Shown here one piece after another: positions 1 through 7,766 of a stretch of DNA of 49,111 nucleotides. The notes beneath the pieces were generated by a model. The model was not told the origin of the DNA. It searched no databases and saw only the letters and a program-made list of their open reading frames with translations. This DNA is from Flavobacteriaceae bacterium. Lineage in GTDB: Bacteria; Bacteroidota; Bacteroidia; Flavobacteriales; Flavobacteriaceae. How positions within the stretch are numbered: position 1 is the stretch's first letter; each line of letters opens with the position of its first letter. The translations under genes and the position numbers were made by a program. The stretch is taken from positions 1 through 49,111 of the forward strand of contig JAQXBT010000071.1 in the NCBI GenBank assembly GCA_029252265.1, given 5' to 3'.

Positions 1-177
1 ATACATGACATTGCACCTTATAGAGTTTACCTGGTTTCACTACAGCTTAACCTGTACATTCTTTCTGTTGCACTTTTCCTAGCCTTACGACTGGTGGCCG
101 TTAGCCACTATAATACACTTTGGTGTCCGGACTTTCCTCTCTTCGTTTAAAACGAACAGCGATAAGGCGATCTGCTT
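1..177 (-). ncRNA. rnpB: RNase P RNA (rnpB), 5' part, truncated by window edge
   Basis: Catalytic RNA of ribonuclease P, which trims the 5' leaders of tRNA precursors. On the minus strand the conserved core GAGGAAAGTCCGG is visible (complement of about 127-141), followed by the family-typical GGAAAAGTGCAACAGAAAG region (complement of about 61-82) and a GGTTAAGCTG-like stretch. These are hallmarks of bacterial RNase P RNA. Transcription runs leftward, so the 3' half lies outside the window. The 5' end is inferred at about 174-178, a few bases downstream of the -7 box at 183-190. The 5' leader pairs GTTCG with CGAAC, as expected for P1/P2-type helices, but I did not fold it completely. Confidence 0.9.
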
Positions 178-182
178 TGCCG

Positions 183-190
183 CAAAAGTA
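183..190 (-). promoter_or_regulatory. -7 promoter box TACTTTTG for rnpB
   Basis: Perfect match to the Bacteroidota -7 consensus TAnnTTTG on the minus strand, placed about 6 bases before the inferred RNase P RNA start. A clear TTG -33 element is not visible at the usual distance. Confidence 0.6.
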
Positions 191-255
191 CATAAATTGT
201 TAATAACTCCTTTTAATTTTAGAGCCTTTAATTTAGGCATTAGGCCATGAATATT

Positions 256-263
256 TAAATTTG
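256..263 (+). promoter_or_regulatory. -7 promoter box TAAATTTG for dnaX
   Basis: Matches TAnnTTTG. The expected transcription start near 269 would leave a leader of only about 11 bases before the dnaX ATG at 280. No strong -33 element is seen. Confidence 0.5.
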
Positions 264-279
264 TTTTAATAAGATTTTT

Positions 280-2013
280 ATGGATCCATTTATTGTGTCG
301 GCCTTAAAATACAGACCTCAATCATTTAAAGATGTTGTTGGGCAATCTGCTATTACCAATACTCTAAAAAATGCCATTGATCAAAACCACTTGGCCAAAG
401 CTCTCTTATTTACAGGTCCTCGTGGCGTTGGTAAAACCACTTGTGCACGTATTCTTGCCAAAATGATTAATAGTACTGGCGCTGAACACGTAAATGAAGA
501 TTTTGCTTTTAATATTTTTGAGTTAGATGCCGCTTCTAACAATTCTGTAGATGACATTCGAAGCCTCACAGATCAGGTGCGAATCCCACCGCAAGTTGGT
601 AATTATAAAGTGTATATTATAGATGAAGTTCATATGTTATCGGCTTCGGCATTTAATGCCTTTCTAAAAACATTAGAAGAGCCACCAAAACATTGTATTT
701 TTATTTTAGCAACGACCGAAAAACATAAAATAATTCCGACAATTCTATCGCGATGTCAGATTTTTGATTTCAAACGAATTACAGTGACGGATGCTAAAAA
801 CTATCTAAAAGTCATTGCACAAGAACAAGGAATTACTGCTGAAGATGATGCATTGCATATCATCGCTCAAAAGGCAGATGGCGCCATGAGAGATGCCCTT
901 TCTATATTTGACAGAGTTGTTAGTTTTTCTGGAAAAAACTTAACACGTCAGGCAGTCACTGAAAACTTAAATGTTTTAGACTACGACACCTTTTTTGAAG
1001 CTACCGATTTAATTCTAGCTAATAAAATACCCGATTTATTAGTGCATTTTAATCACATCCTTTCCAAAGGATTTGATGGCCATCATTTTATTACAGGCTT
1101 GGCCTCTCATTTTAGAGATTTATTAGTGAGTAAAACGCCACAAACTATTGAACTCTTGGAAGTTGGAGACGATACTAGAGTTACTTACAAGACACAATCA
1201 GAAGCAACCTCACAAGCGTTTTTAATTCAGGCTATTGAACTTGCAAATGAATGCGATCTCAAATACAAAACAAGCAAAAATCAGCGGCTTCTGGTCGAAC
1301 TTTGTTTAATGCAGCTTGCCTCTATCACTTTTGATGGAGAAAAAAAAAAGCCTAGTGGATTCATAATTCCTGCGTCCTACTTTAGGTCTAAAAGAATATC
1401 TGAAGTCAAAGTAAAACGTCCTGTTACAACTCCAGAAAATTCAACCAAAAAACAAACGAAGGAAACCCAGTCGGTTGTTGAAAAAATTGAAGAACCAAAA
1501 GAAACGTATCTAAAAAAAGAACTTCCTATACCCATCATTCAAAGCACACAAAGACCTTCTTCGGGATTGTCGTTGAGTAGTATTCGAAAGAAAAAAGAGC
1601 ATCAAATTAAGCTCATGGATGTCAAGGTTGATGAAGAAGACTTGCCAAATGATCCGTTTACCGAAGAAACACTTTTGAAATTTTGGAATATCTTTGTCAC
1701 TAAATTGGAAACAGATGGCAAATACAACCTTGCGGCAATACTTCAAATTGACACACCAAAACTCATCAATGGAAATACCATTCGATTAGAATTTCCAAAT
1801 ACCACCAATAAAATTGAAGTTGAACGCCAGCAATTCGATTTATTACAGTACTTGCGAAAGGCAGTCAATAATTTTTCGATTGTTCTAGATATTCATGTCA
1901 ATGAAAAACTTGAAAAACAATACGCTTACACTCCAGAAGATAAGTATAAAAAATTAGTTGAAAAAAACCAACACATCGAACTTTTGCGTAAAACATTTGA
2001 TTTAGATTTATAA
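280..2013 (+). CDS. dnaX: DNA polymerase III subunit gamma/tau
   Basis: Clamp-loader ATPase that loads the sliding clamp and, as the long tau form, joins polymerase cores to the replicative helicase. Walker A is GPRGVGKT (residues 46-53) and Walker B is DEVH (115-118); a sensor-like SRC motif lies near residue 165. The stretch after Walker A, where most DnaX proteins carry four zinc-binding cysteines, is shortened and has none. Domain III ends near residue 352 and is followed by a low-complexity linker rich in Lys and Glu, then a tau-type C-terminal domain (about 460-577). An A10 run at codons 354-357 sits at the domain III/linker junction and may yield a short gamma form (see separate entry). 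miaE follows after 3 bases. Confidence 0.96.
   Translation: MDPFIVSALKYRPQSFKDVVGQSAITNTLKNAIDQNHLAKALLFTGPRGVGKTTCARILAKMINSTGAEHVNEDFAFNIFELDAASNNSVDDIRSLTDQVRIPPQVGNYKVYIIDEVHMLSASAFNAFLKTLEEPPKHCIFILATTEKHKIIPTILSRCQIFDFKRITVTDAKNYLKVIAQEQGITAEDDALHIIAQKADGAMRDALSIFDRVVSFSGKNLTRQAVTENLNVLDYDTFFEATDLILANKIPDLLVHFNHILSKGFDGHHFITGLASHFRDLLVSKTPQTIELLEVGDDTRVTYKTQSEATSQAFLIQAIELANECDLKYKTSKNQRLLVELCLMQLASITFDGEKKKPSGFIIPASYFRSKRISEVKVKRPVTTPENSTKKQTKETQSVVEKIEEPKETYLKKELPIPIIQSTQRPSSGLSLSSIRKKKEHQIKLMDVKVDEEDLPNDPFTEETLLKFWNIFVTKLETDGKYNLAAILQIDTPKLINGNTIRLEFPNTTNKIEVERQQFDLLQYLRKAVNNFSIVLDIHVNEKLEKQYAYTPEDKYKKLVEKNQHIELLRKTFDLDL
1340..1355 (+). promoter_or_regulatory. dnaX: Candidate programmed frameshift/slippage site in dnaX (A10 then -1 stop)
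   Basis: Ten consecutive A (1340-1349) followed by G. Read in the dnaX frame, 1344-1350 is the heptamer A AAA AAG, the same slippery sequence in the same phase as in E. coli dnaX. A shift to the -1 frame after codon 357 reads GCC then TAG at 1353-1355, ending the protein one residue later (about 358 aa). A shift to the +1 frame meets TAA at 1364-1366 after five codons. Either ribosomal frameshifting or transcript slippage on A10, as known for Thermus dnaX, would therefore give a gamma-like product retaining domains I-III. A GGAG lies at 1336-1339, and a minimal CCTA/TAGG hairpin lies at about 1376-1386. Confidence 0.65.
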
Positions 2014-2016
2014 GTT

Positions 2017-2598
2017 ATGCTTGGATTAAAATTACCTTCCGACCCGAGATGGGTGAACATCGCTGAGAAAAATTTAGAACAAATTTTATCAGATCATGCT
2101 TTTTGTGAGCAGAAAGCGGCGAGTACTGCCATTTCTCTTATTGTAAGTTTTCCAGAATATACCGAATTGGTTCAAGAAATGATTGCTTTAGTGGAAGAAG
2201 AAATGAGTCATTTTAAAATGGTTCATGATATATTATTAGAACGTGGATTTGTCCTCGGTCGCGACCGAAAAGACGCCTATGTATCCCGCCTGTTACAATT
2301 TTTTCCTAAAGGTGGAAGTCGCACAACCCAATTGGTACATCGCCTGTTATATGCCGCTTTAATTGAAGCCAGAAGTTGTGAACGATTTAGACTCTTATCA
2401 GAACATTTAGAGGACAAGAAATTGGCTAAATTTTACAGAACTCTCATGATTAGTGAGGCAAATCATTACACTTCCTTTTTAGGTTTTGCAAGACAGTATG
2501 GCGAACGAGAAGATGTGGATCAAAAATGGGAAGCCTTGCTTGACTATGAAGCAACCATCATGAAGTCCTTAAGCATAAGTGAAACCATTCACGGCTAG
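2017..2598 (+). CDS. miaE: tRNA-(ms2io6A) hydroxylase MiaE
   Basis: Non-haem diiron monooxygenase that hydroxylates the isopentenyl group of 2-methylthio-N6-isopentenyladenosine at tRNA position 37. At 193 aa it has the expected length. The diiron ligands form a ferritin-like pattern: E31, E62xxH65, E117 and E147xxH150, with E117 in IEARSCERF, typical of the family. It starts 3 bases after the dnaX stop and is probably co-transcribed with it. The pathway also needs MiaA and MiaB, which are not in this window. It converges on the next gene with a 10-base gap and no visible terminator. Confidence 0.9.
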   Translation: MLGLKLPSDPRWVNIAEKNLEQILSDHAFCEQKAASTAISLIVSFPEYTELVQEMIALVEEEMSHFKMVHDILLERGFVLGRDRKDAYVSRLLQFFPKGGSRTTQLVHRLLYAALIEARSCERFRLLSEHLEDKKLAKFYRTLMISEANHYTSFLGFARQYGEREDVDQKWEALLDYEATIMKSLSISETIHG

Positions 2599-2608
2599 TT
2601 TAATCAAT

Positions 2609-3097
2609 TTACGGAGTAAGATTTTTTGGAAATAACTTATATTCTAAAATTCCGTTAGTACAACCGCCCCATGAATTTGTATTGAAATTAAGTTTTACAA
2701 TGCCGCAAGTTGGAATATTATCAATACTAGCATCTCCTATTTGATTAACTAGAGTAGTTAATGCATTGTTATGCCCAAAAATAATCACCTTAGAAAACCT
2801 AGGGTCAATTTCTTTGATAAAGGCCTCTAAATAAGCACCACTAAAATCATATAATTGATCTAAATATGACACCATTGATTCCTCAAAAACAGCATTTTTA
2901 ATAAAAGCTCGACAGGTTTCTCGAGTTCGTTTTGCGGTACTACAAAAGACGGCTTCGGGTTTGAAAGACTTTACAATATCTAAGGAGGACATAAATTCCG
3001 AATCAAATAAACCACGTTTATTTAAAGGACGTTTTTCATCTGGAAGTTGAAACTCCCAGGACGATTTGGCATGCCTTATAAAGGTGATTGATTTCAT
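2609..3097 (-). CDS. SixA-like histidine phosphatase family protein
   Basis: Small phosphatase (162 aa) of the histidine phosphatase superfamily. The N-terminus has the catalytic RHAKSSW motif (R8, H9), the SixA-type version of RHG, and a second conserved histidine is in FGHNN near residue 108. SixA in E. coli removes phosphate from phosphohistidine on HPt or PTS proteins. Whether this is the substrate here is unknown, since many Bacteroidota homologues are uncharacterised. No signal peptide is seen, so it should be cytosolic. It starts 6 bases after the pdxH stop on the same strand, suggesting a pdxH-phosphatase operon. Confidence 0.85.
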   Translation of the reverse strand: MKSITFIRHAKSSWEFQLPDEKRPLNKRGLFDSEFMSSLDIVKSFKPEAVFCSTAKRTRETCRAFIKNAVFEESMVSYLDQLYDFSGAYLEAFIKEIDPRFSKVIIFGHNNALTTLVNQIGDASIDNIPTCGIVKLNFNTNSWGGCTNGILEYKLFPKNLTP

Positions 3098-3103
3098 AGG
3101 AAA

Positions 3104-3751
3104 TTAAGGCGATAAACGATCCATTTTCCAGGAAAAATCTGTTTGTAATTGGTATCGAATACGATCATGAAGGCGGTTAGCTCTGCCCTGCCAAAATTCA
3201 ATTTCAATAGGTTTGATCATAAATCCACCCCAAAATTTTGGGCGCAAAATTTCTTTGTTTTTGTATTCTGACTCTAAGGATTTCAATTTTGATTCCAAAA
3301 CATCTCTACTTTCAATCACCGAACTTTGTTGAGATGCAATGGCTCCAAGTTGACTCCCTTTAGGTCTAGATTCAAAGTAACCATCACTTAAGTTATCTGC
3401 GATTTTTTCTGCACGTCCTTTAATAATTACTTGTCGCTCTGCGGCCGCCCAATGAAATGAAACACACACATTTGGATTGGCTGCAATAGCTTTTCCTTTT
3501 TCGCTTTCGTAATTCGTATAAAAGATAAAACCTTCATACGTATACTTTTTTAAAAGAACTACTCTGTTTTTAGGAAAACCATCGGTTCCAATTGTTGAAA
3601 TAGTCATAGCATTGGTTTCATCTTCTTGAAAATGAGTATCAACTTCATGAAACCACTTCTGAAATACTTCCATTGGGTTTTCTGAAATAGATGTCTCTAA
3701 CAAGGCGCCCTTTTCATAGGATTTACGGTAATTTCCTAAATCTTTTTCCAT
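3104..3751 (-). CDS. pdxH: Pyridoxamine 5'-phosphate oxidase
   Basis: FMN enzyme that oxidises pyridoxamine or pyridoxine 5'-phosphate to pyridoxal 5'-phosphate, the last step of vitamin B6 salvage. The 215 aa length is typical. Recognisable family features are the central NRVVLLK and FYTNYESEKG segments (FMN and substrate contacts), FHW, the SRPKGSQLGAIAS block, and a C-terminal IEFWQGRANRLHDR signature. The protein is intact. It is the first gene of a two-gene minus-strand unit with the SixA-like phosphatase. The 89 bases separating it from the divergent small membrane protein must hold both promoters; I did not find a convincing box for either. Confidence 0.95.
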   Translation of the reverse strand: MEKDLGNYRKSYEKGALLETSISENPMEVFQKWFHEVDTHFQEDETNAMTISTIGTDGFPKNRVVLLKKYTYEGFIFYTNYESEKGKAIAANPNVCVSFHWAAAERQVIIKGRAEKIADNLSDGYFESRPKGSQLGAIASQQSSVIESRDVLESKLKSLESEYKNKEILRPKFWGGFMIKPIEIEFWQGRANRLHDRIRYQLQTDFSWKMDRLSP

Positions 3752-3840
3752 AATTTTATAATCACATTCAAATTTACATAAATATATTATTTTTAGTGTC
3801 GTTGAATTATTAAATTTACGATGAGATAAATAGTTTTAAT

Positions 3841-4152
3841 ATGATGTATGGGAGTTTAATCACAGGGATTATTTTAATTGTAACAGGAATAGCTGTTAAG
3901 AATCATCCTGATTTAATCGCAGGATACAACACACTTCCTAAAGAAAAGAAAGATAAAATTGATGTGGAAAAACTAACAAGCATCACACGAAAATATCTGG
4001 TTTTAACAGGGTTAAGCGTCCTGTTTTCTAGTCTTATTTTAGCACTATTAAACATAGACCAACAAACTCAACTATATGTGGTGAGTGGATTGGTTATTGT
4101 AGGCGTCACAACTTTAATTATTCTATCCAACCGAATACCAGAAAAGGAGTGA
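3841..4152 (+). CDS. Small two-helix membrane protein, DUF3784-like
   Basis: 103 aa with three hydrophobic segments (about 4-20, 53-72 and 78-95). The motif KNHPDLIAGYNTLPKEKK between the first two is characteristic of the DUF3784 family of uncharacterised membrane proteins found in Firmicutes and Bacteroidota. Function is unknown. Start codons ATG-ATG at 3841; I keep the first. It converges on the rhomboid gene with a 20-base gap and no clear terminator. Confidence 0.75.
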   Translation: MMYGSLITGIILIVTGIAVKNHPDLIAGYNTLPKEKKDKIDVEKLTSITRKYLVLTGLSVLFSSLILALLNIDQQTQLYVVSGLVIVGVTTLIILSNRIPEKE

Positions 4153-4172
4153 AAAAAATAGTTTATGGTATT

Positions 4173-4820
4173 CTAAATGCCTTTTGTGTAATGCATAAAA
4201 AATAAAATCACAATTGGAACTGCCAGAACGAAAACCATCCATAAATGCGATTCTATAACTTGAGGTGCGATTAGTAACGTAATAATATAGCCGCCAATCG
4301 CCCCCCCAAAATGTGCATCATGTCCGATATTACCTTGGCGTGACTTTATCCCATATATGGAATATAACATGTAACCAACGCCCACAACATAAGAAGGAAT
4401 TGGGATCGGAATAAAATATAAATACATTTTCATACCAGGATATAATAAAATTGCTGCATATAGAATCCCAGTCACAGCGCCACTAGCACCAACCGCTGAG
4501 TAGTAAGATTCGTTTTTATGAAAGTGATAGGATAACAAATTTCCAAAAATCAAACTCCCAAAATAAATCAAAAAGAAATAAAACGGCCCGACGCTTGCTA
4601 AAACAATATCCGCAAAAAAATAGAGTGTTAGCATATTAAACAACAAATGTTGCAAGTCCACATGTAGAAAGCCAGAGACCAACATACGAAGTTGCTCACC
4701 ACGATTGATGCCGCCAACATTAAATTTATATGTTTCAAAGAAAGAGTGATCTTTAAACCCTTTTAAGGAGCAAAGCACGTTAATAACAATAATAATCAGG
4801 GTATAAATACTAATGTTCAT
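4173..4820 (-). CDS. Rhomboid family intramembrane serine protease
   Basis: Membrane protease of 215 aa with six hydrophobic segments. The catalytic dyad is visible: Ser113 in GASGAVTG and His170 in the segment HFGGAIGG. The oxyanion-side motif HLLFN (H58, N62) after the L1 loop fits an active rhomboid. It should cleave membrane-spanning substrates in the inner membrane; the substrate cannot be predicted. The gene is divergent from the LpxL-like acyltransferase with only 56 bases between start codons, where two promoter boxes lie back to back. Confidence 0.93.
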   Translation of the reverse strand: MNISIYTLIIIVINVLCSLKGFKDHSFFETYKFNVGGINRGEQLRMLVSGFLHVDLQHLLFNMLTLYFFADIVLASVGPFYFFLIYFGSLIFGNLLSYHFHKNESYYSAVGASGAVTGILYAAILLYPGMKMYLYFIPIPIPSYVVGVGYMLYSIYGIKSRQGNIGHDAHFGGAIGGYIITLLIAPQVIESHLWMVFVLAVPIVILFFMHYTKGI

Positions 4821-4844
4821 AAGGGTTACATATTAAATAAACTA

Positions 4845-4852
4845 TATCTTTG
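4845..4852 (+). promoter_or_regulatory. -7 promoter box TATCTTTG for acyltransferase gene
   Basis: Perfect TAnnTTTG match 25 bases before the ATG at 4877. It abuts a one-mismatch box on the other strand at 4853-4860 (TACTTTCG), which would serve the rhomboid gene. Confidence 0.55.
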
Positions 4853-4860
4853 CGAAAGTA
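4853..4860 (-). promoter_or_regulatory. Possible -7 box TACTTTCG for rhomboid gene
   Basis: One mismatch to TAnnTTTG, lying 33 bases upstream of the rhomboid start codon and directly adjacent to the opposite-strand box. Two polymerases could not occupy both at once. Confidence 0.35.
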
Positions 4861-4876
4861 AATTTAATATTTCTAA

Positions 4877-5749
4877 ATGCAATTATTAGCGTACATTTTA
4901 ATTTACCCAATTTTGCGGCTGGTCTCCCTCCTTCCGTTTCGGCTATTATATGCGGTATCTGATGCATTATACGTTTTGATATACCATGTTTTTGGATATA
5001 GAACCAAAACCGTAAAAGAGAATTTAAAACTGGTATTCCCTGAGAAATCAGATTTAGAAGTTAAAATAATTACAAGAAAATTTTATCACCATTTATGCGA
5101 TATGATTTTGGAATCGATTAAATCGATGACTATTTCTAAAGAATCCATGAAAGCACGTTTTACCTTCCAAAACATTGAGATTATCAAAGACTTTGAAAAA
5201 CAAAACAAAAGTATTGTTTTGATGTGTGCTCATTATGGAAGCTGGGAATGGATTTTTATTCTCCAAACCTACACGAGTCACCGTGGATATGGCATTTATA
5301 AACGTCTTCAAAATAAGTATTTTGACCGCTTAGTAAAATCGATTCGTGCACGCTACAACAGTTATTTAATTACCACAAAGGAAACATTTTCGGTGCTTGA
5401 GGATGCTAAAAAAAATGGCATCCTATCTCTAAATGGATTTGCATCTGACCAATCTCCAAAAAAAGACAAAGCTCGACATTGGAATGATTTTATGGGAATT
5501 AATGTACCCGTTCATACAGGGGCTGAAATGCTTGCAAAAAAACTAGATATGCCTGTCGTTTTTTTTTCAGTGAAACGCAAAAAAAGAGGCTATTATGAAG
5601 CGACCTTTGAAACCTTAGCTGAAGACCCTAGCTCGTTTAAGGACTATGAAATCACTGATAAATTTCTAAAACGTGTTGAAACTCAAATTCACGAGGCACC
5701 AGAGTACTATCTTTGGACGCATAAACGTTGGAAACATCGAAATACCTAA
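4877..5749 (+). CDS. Lysophospholipid/lipid A acyltransferase, LpxL (HtrB)-like family
   Basis: Inner-membrane acyltransferase of 290 aa. In this family the enzyme transfers an acyl chain to lipid A precursors or related lipids using an HxxxxE/D catalytic pair, visible here as H119 and E124 in CAHYGSWEW. An N-terminal hydrophobic anchor covers about residues 3-22. A downstream FASDQSPKK block corresponds to the conserved substrate-binding region, and the ending YLWTHKRWKHR is typical. Whether the acceptor is lipid A or an aminolipid such as those of Bacteroidota is not decidable from sequence. It has its own promoter box at 4845-4852. Confidence 0.9.
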   Translation: MQLLAYILIYPILRLVSLLPFRLLYAVSDALYVLIYHVFGYRTKTVKENLKLVFPEKSDLEVKIITRKFYHHLCDMILESIKSMTISKESMKARFTFQNIEIIKDFEKQNKSIVLMCAHYGSWEWIFILQTYTSHRGYGIYKRLQNKYFDRLVKSIRARYNSYLITTKETFSVLEDAKKNGILSLNGFASDQSPKKDKARHWNDFMGINVPVHTGAEMLAKKLDMPVVFFSVKRKKRGYYEATFETLAEDPSSFKDYEITDKFLKRVETQIHEAPEYYLWTHKRWKHRNT

Positions 5750-5797
5750 ATTTATGTATCTTTTTTCGCTTTTCTAAGCCATTAGCATATAAAATAT

Positions 5798-5805
5798 TAT
5801 ATTTG
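5798..5805 (+). promoter_or_regulatory. -7 promoter box TATATTTG for the YHS/DoxX operon
   Basis: Perfect TAnnTTTG match 22 bases before the ATG at 5828. It is the only convincing promoter ahead of the five-gene run. Confidence 0.55.
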
Positions 5806-5827
5806 TGTTGATCCCAAATCAAACATC

Positions 5828-6289
5828 ATGCGAAAACAATTGCCTACTTACCTCTTTTTTGGTTCTTTCTTTATTTTTTTCATTACAATACATGGTGCGT
5901 TTGCACAGCAAAATTTAGACAGTGAAAAACGTGCTGCATCTGGACATGATGTCGTGGAGTATTTTAATAACACTCCTATTGCTGGAAATCCAAATTTTCA
6001 GGTGGAATACAAAGATGCTATTTATCAATTCAAAAATCAATCAAACAAGAAACTTTTTGAAATGAATCCAAGTTGTTATGTACCACAATATGGCGGCTGG
6101 TGTGCCTATGCTATGGGGTACAACGGAGAAAAAGTAGAAATCAACCCCGAATCCTATAGTATTGAAGATAAAAAACTATACCTTTTTTATAAAACTACTT
6201 TTACAGACACCAAAAAGAAGTGGATGAAAAAAAACACCCCCCTCAAATTAGAAGCCAATCAAAATTGGAATCAATGGCTGAACAACTAA
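5828..6289 (+). CDS. Secreted YHS domain-containing protein
   Basis: 153 aa with a long hydrophobic signal peptide (about 1-27, ending GAFAQ) and a mature YHS domain: SGHDVVEYF, then an FKNQSNKKLFEMNP segment and YGGWCAYAMG. The YHS domain is a small module found in metal-handling proteins and oxygenases. Its two cysteines (in PSCYVP and GWCAYA) could bind metal, but this is inference. The C-terminal tail (WMKKNTPLKLEANQNWNQW) is common in secreted single-domain YHS proteins. Likely periplasmic. It is the first gene of the operon, followed by DoxX after 12 bases. Confidence 0.85.
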   Translation: MRKQLPTYLFFGSFFIFFITIHGAFAQQNLDSEKRAASGHDVVEYFNNTPIAGNPNFQVEYKDAIYQFKNQSNKKLFEMNPSCYVPQYGGWCAYAMGYNGEKVEINPESYSIEDKKLYLFYKTTFTDTKKKWMKKNTPLKLEANQNWNQWLNN

Positions 6290-6301
6290 AATCCTACGCT
6301 T

Positions 6302-6733
6302 ATGTTACCAAAAATAAATTTTGTGCTACGTTTAATTGTAGCTATTATTTTGATACAATCACTATACTTTAAGTTCAGTGGTCATCCTGAAGCCGTTCAT
6401 ATTTTTACAACCCTTGGTGTGGAGCCATGGGGACGACTTATGTTAGGTTTTTTTGAATTAATTGTTGGAATTGCACTTCTGCTACCAAAAACAAAAATTA
6501 GTGCCCTATTTGGATCAGCTGGACTCATGATCGGGGCATTAGGGGCGCATTTGTTCACTCCTTTAGGTATCGTTGTCACGTGGAATGGCAATTCAGATAA
6601 TGGTCAGTTATTTATGATGGCTGTGATCGCATTTATTTTAAGTATTATTAGTCTAATTCTCTACAGTACCGATAAACAATACACATTTGGGCAATTAATA
6701 TCAAAAGAGGTTTTCAAAAAAAAATCGATTTAG
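6302..6733 (+). CDS. DoxX-like integral membrane protein
   Basis: 143 aa with four hydrophobic segments (about 6-22, 45-62, 70-90 and 102-122), the arrangement of the DoxX/DoxD family. FKFSGHPEAV near residues 23-32 and the LGFFELIVGIALLLP segment are typical. DoxX proteins are associated with quinone-linked redox chemistry in a few organisms, but most bacterial members have no known function. It is separated from the ATP-grasp gene by one base, implying tight co-translation. Confidence 0.85.
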   Translation: MLPKINFVLRLIVAIILIQSLYFKFSGHPEAVHIFTTLGVEPWGRLMLGFFELIVGIALLLPKTKISALFGSAGLMIGALGAHLFTPLGIVVTWNGNSDNGQLFMMAVIAFILSIISLILYSTDKQYTFGQLISKEVFKKKSI

Positions 6734-6734
6734 A

Positions 6735-7766
6735 ATGAAATGGAAACGACTGTGGTATTATGAGTTTTGGCCTTATTGGATTTTTTATTTTCCAGCTTAC
6801 ATCTATTATTTCTATTTAGCCATCAAATCGAGACGATGGGTTTATTTTTCTGTATTAAATCCATGTATGAAATTTGGAGGCGCATTTTTGAGTTCTAAGC
6901 AACATTATTTAAAAACGATCCCTGATTTGTGGAAACCAATTACAATGCTTGTATCAGATTTAAATGAATTTGAATCGATCAAGAGTCAACTTGATTTTTT
7001 AAAATTGGAGTTCCCTTTGATTGTAAAACCAGATATGGGAGAACGTGGTAAAGATGTTGAAAAAATTGCTTCACTAGATGAGTTAAAATCATATTTAATG
7101 AACGTTCATCAAACTGTATTAATTCAAGAATACATCGACTACCCTATTGAACTTGGAATTCTATTTTACTGGGATCCCAATGGAAATCCCCAAATAAGCT
7201 CCATCGGTTCAAAAGAGTTCTGTAAACTGTTTGGAGATGGAACGCGTACTTTGGAAGCGCTTGTGGATGCAAACCACCGGATTGCACATCGGAAAACAAT
7301 TCTAAAAGAGCGTTTCGAAACACAATGGAATCAAATCATCCCAAAAGGAGAAGCGATACTTATTGAGCCTATTGGTAATCATAACCGTGGCACAACATTT
7401 TTAGATGCACGATCTCATTACTCAACAGAAATGTTAGAATGGGTGGTAAATTGCGTACAGCATATCCCCGATTTTGATTATGGTCGTATCGATTTAAAAA
7501 TTAAAAAATGGAATTCTTTCAAAACTAAAACTGGAATAAAAATATTGGAAATTAATGGTGTGAATTCTGAACCCATTCATATTTATGATCCTAGTTTTTC
7601 TATTTGGAATGCATACCAAACTATTTTCAAACACATGCATATCATTTATCAACTCAGTCAACATAAACTAAATAATCAAAGTCAAACACTCTCTCTTTTT
7701 GAATTTATTAGAGGTGCCCGAAAGGTATTGAGTAATAAAAGAGCATCCCAAATTTCCTATACATGA
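6735..7766 (+). CDS. ATP-grasp domain protein with N-terminal hydrophobic anchor
   Basis: 343 aa. Residues about 8-45 are aromatic and hydrophobic (WPYWIFYFPAYIYYFYLA) and look like a membrane-associated N-terminus. The rest is an ATP-grasp fold: FPLIVKPDMGERGKDVEKI is the conserved nucleotide-binding lysine strand and glycine-rich loop, VLIQEYIDYPIELGI is the adenine-binding hinge, and DFDYGRIDLKI followed by ILEINGVNSEP provides the acidic and Asn metal ligands. ATP-grasp enzymes form an acyl-phosphate and ligate it to an amine or thiol, as in D-Ala-D-Ala ligase. The substrate here is unknown. The 3' end overlaps the DinB gene by 4 bases (ATGA). Confidence 0.85.
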   Translation: MKWKRLWYYEFWPYWIFYFPAYIYYFYLAIKSRRWVYFSVLNPCMKFGGAFLSSKQHYLKTIPDLWKPITMLVSDLNEFESIKSQLDFLKLEFPLIVKPDMGERGKDVEKIASLDELKSYLMNVHQTVLIQEYIDYPIELGILFYWDPNGNPQISSIGSKEFCKLFGDGTRTLEALVDANHRIAHRKTILKERFETQWNQIIPKGEAILIEPIGNHNRGTTFLDARSHYSTEMLEWVVNCVQHIPDFDYGRIDLKIKKWNSFKTKTGIKILEINGVNSEPIHIYDPSFSIWNAYQTIFKHMHIIYQLSQHKLNNQSQTLSLFEFIRGARKVLSNKRASQISYT

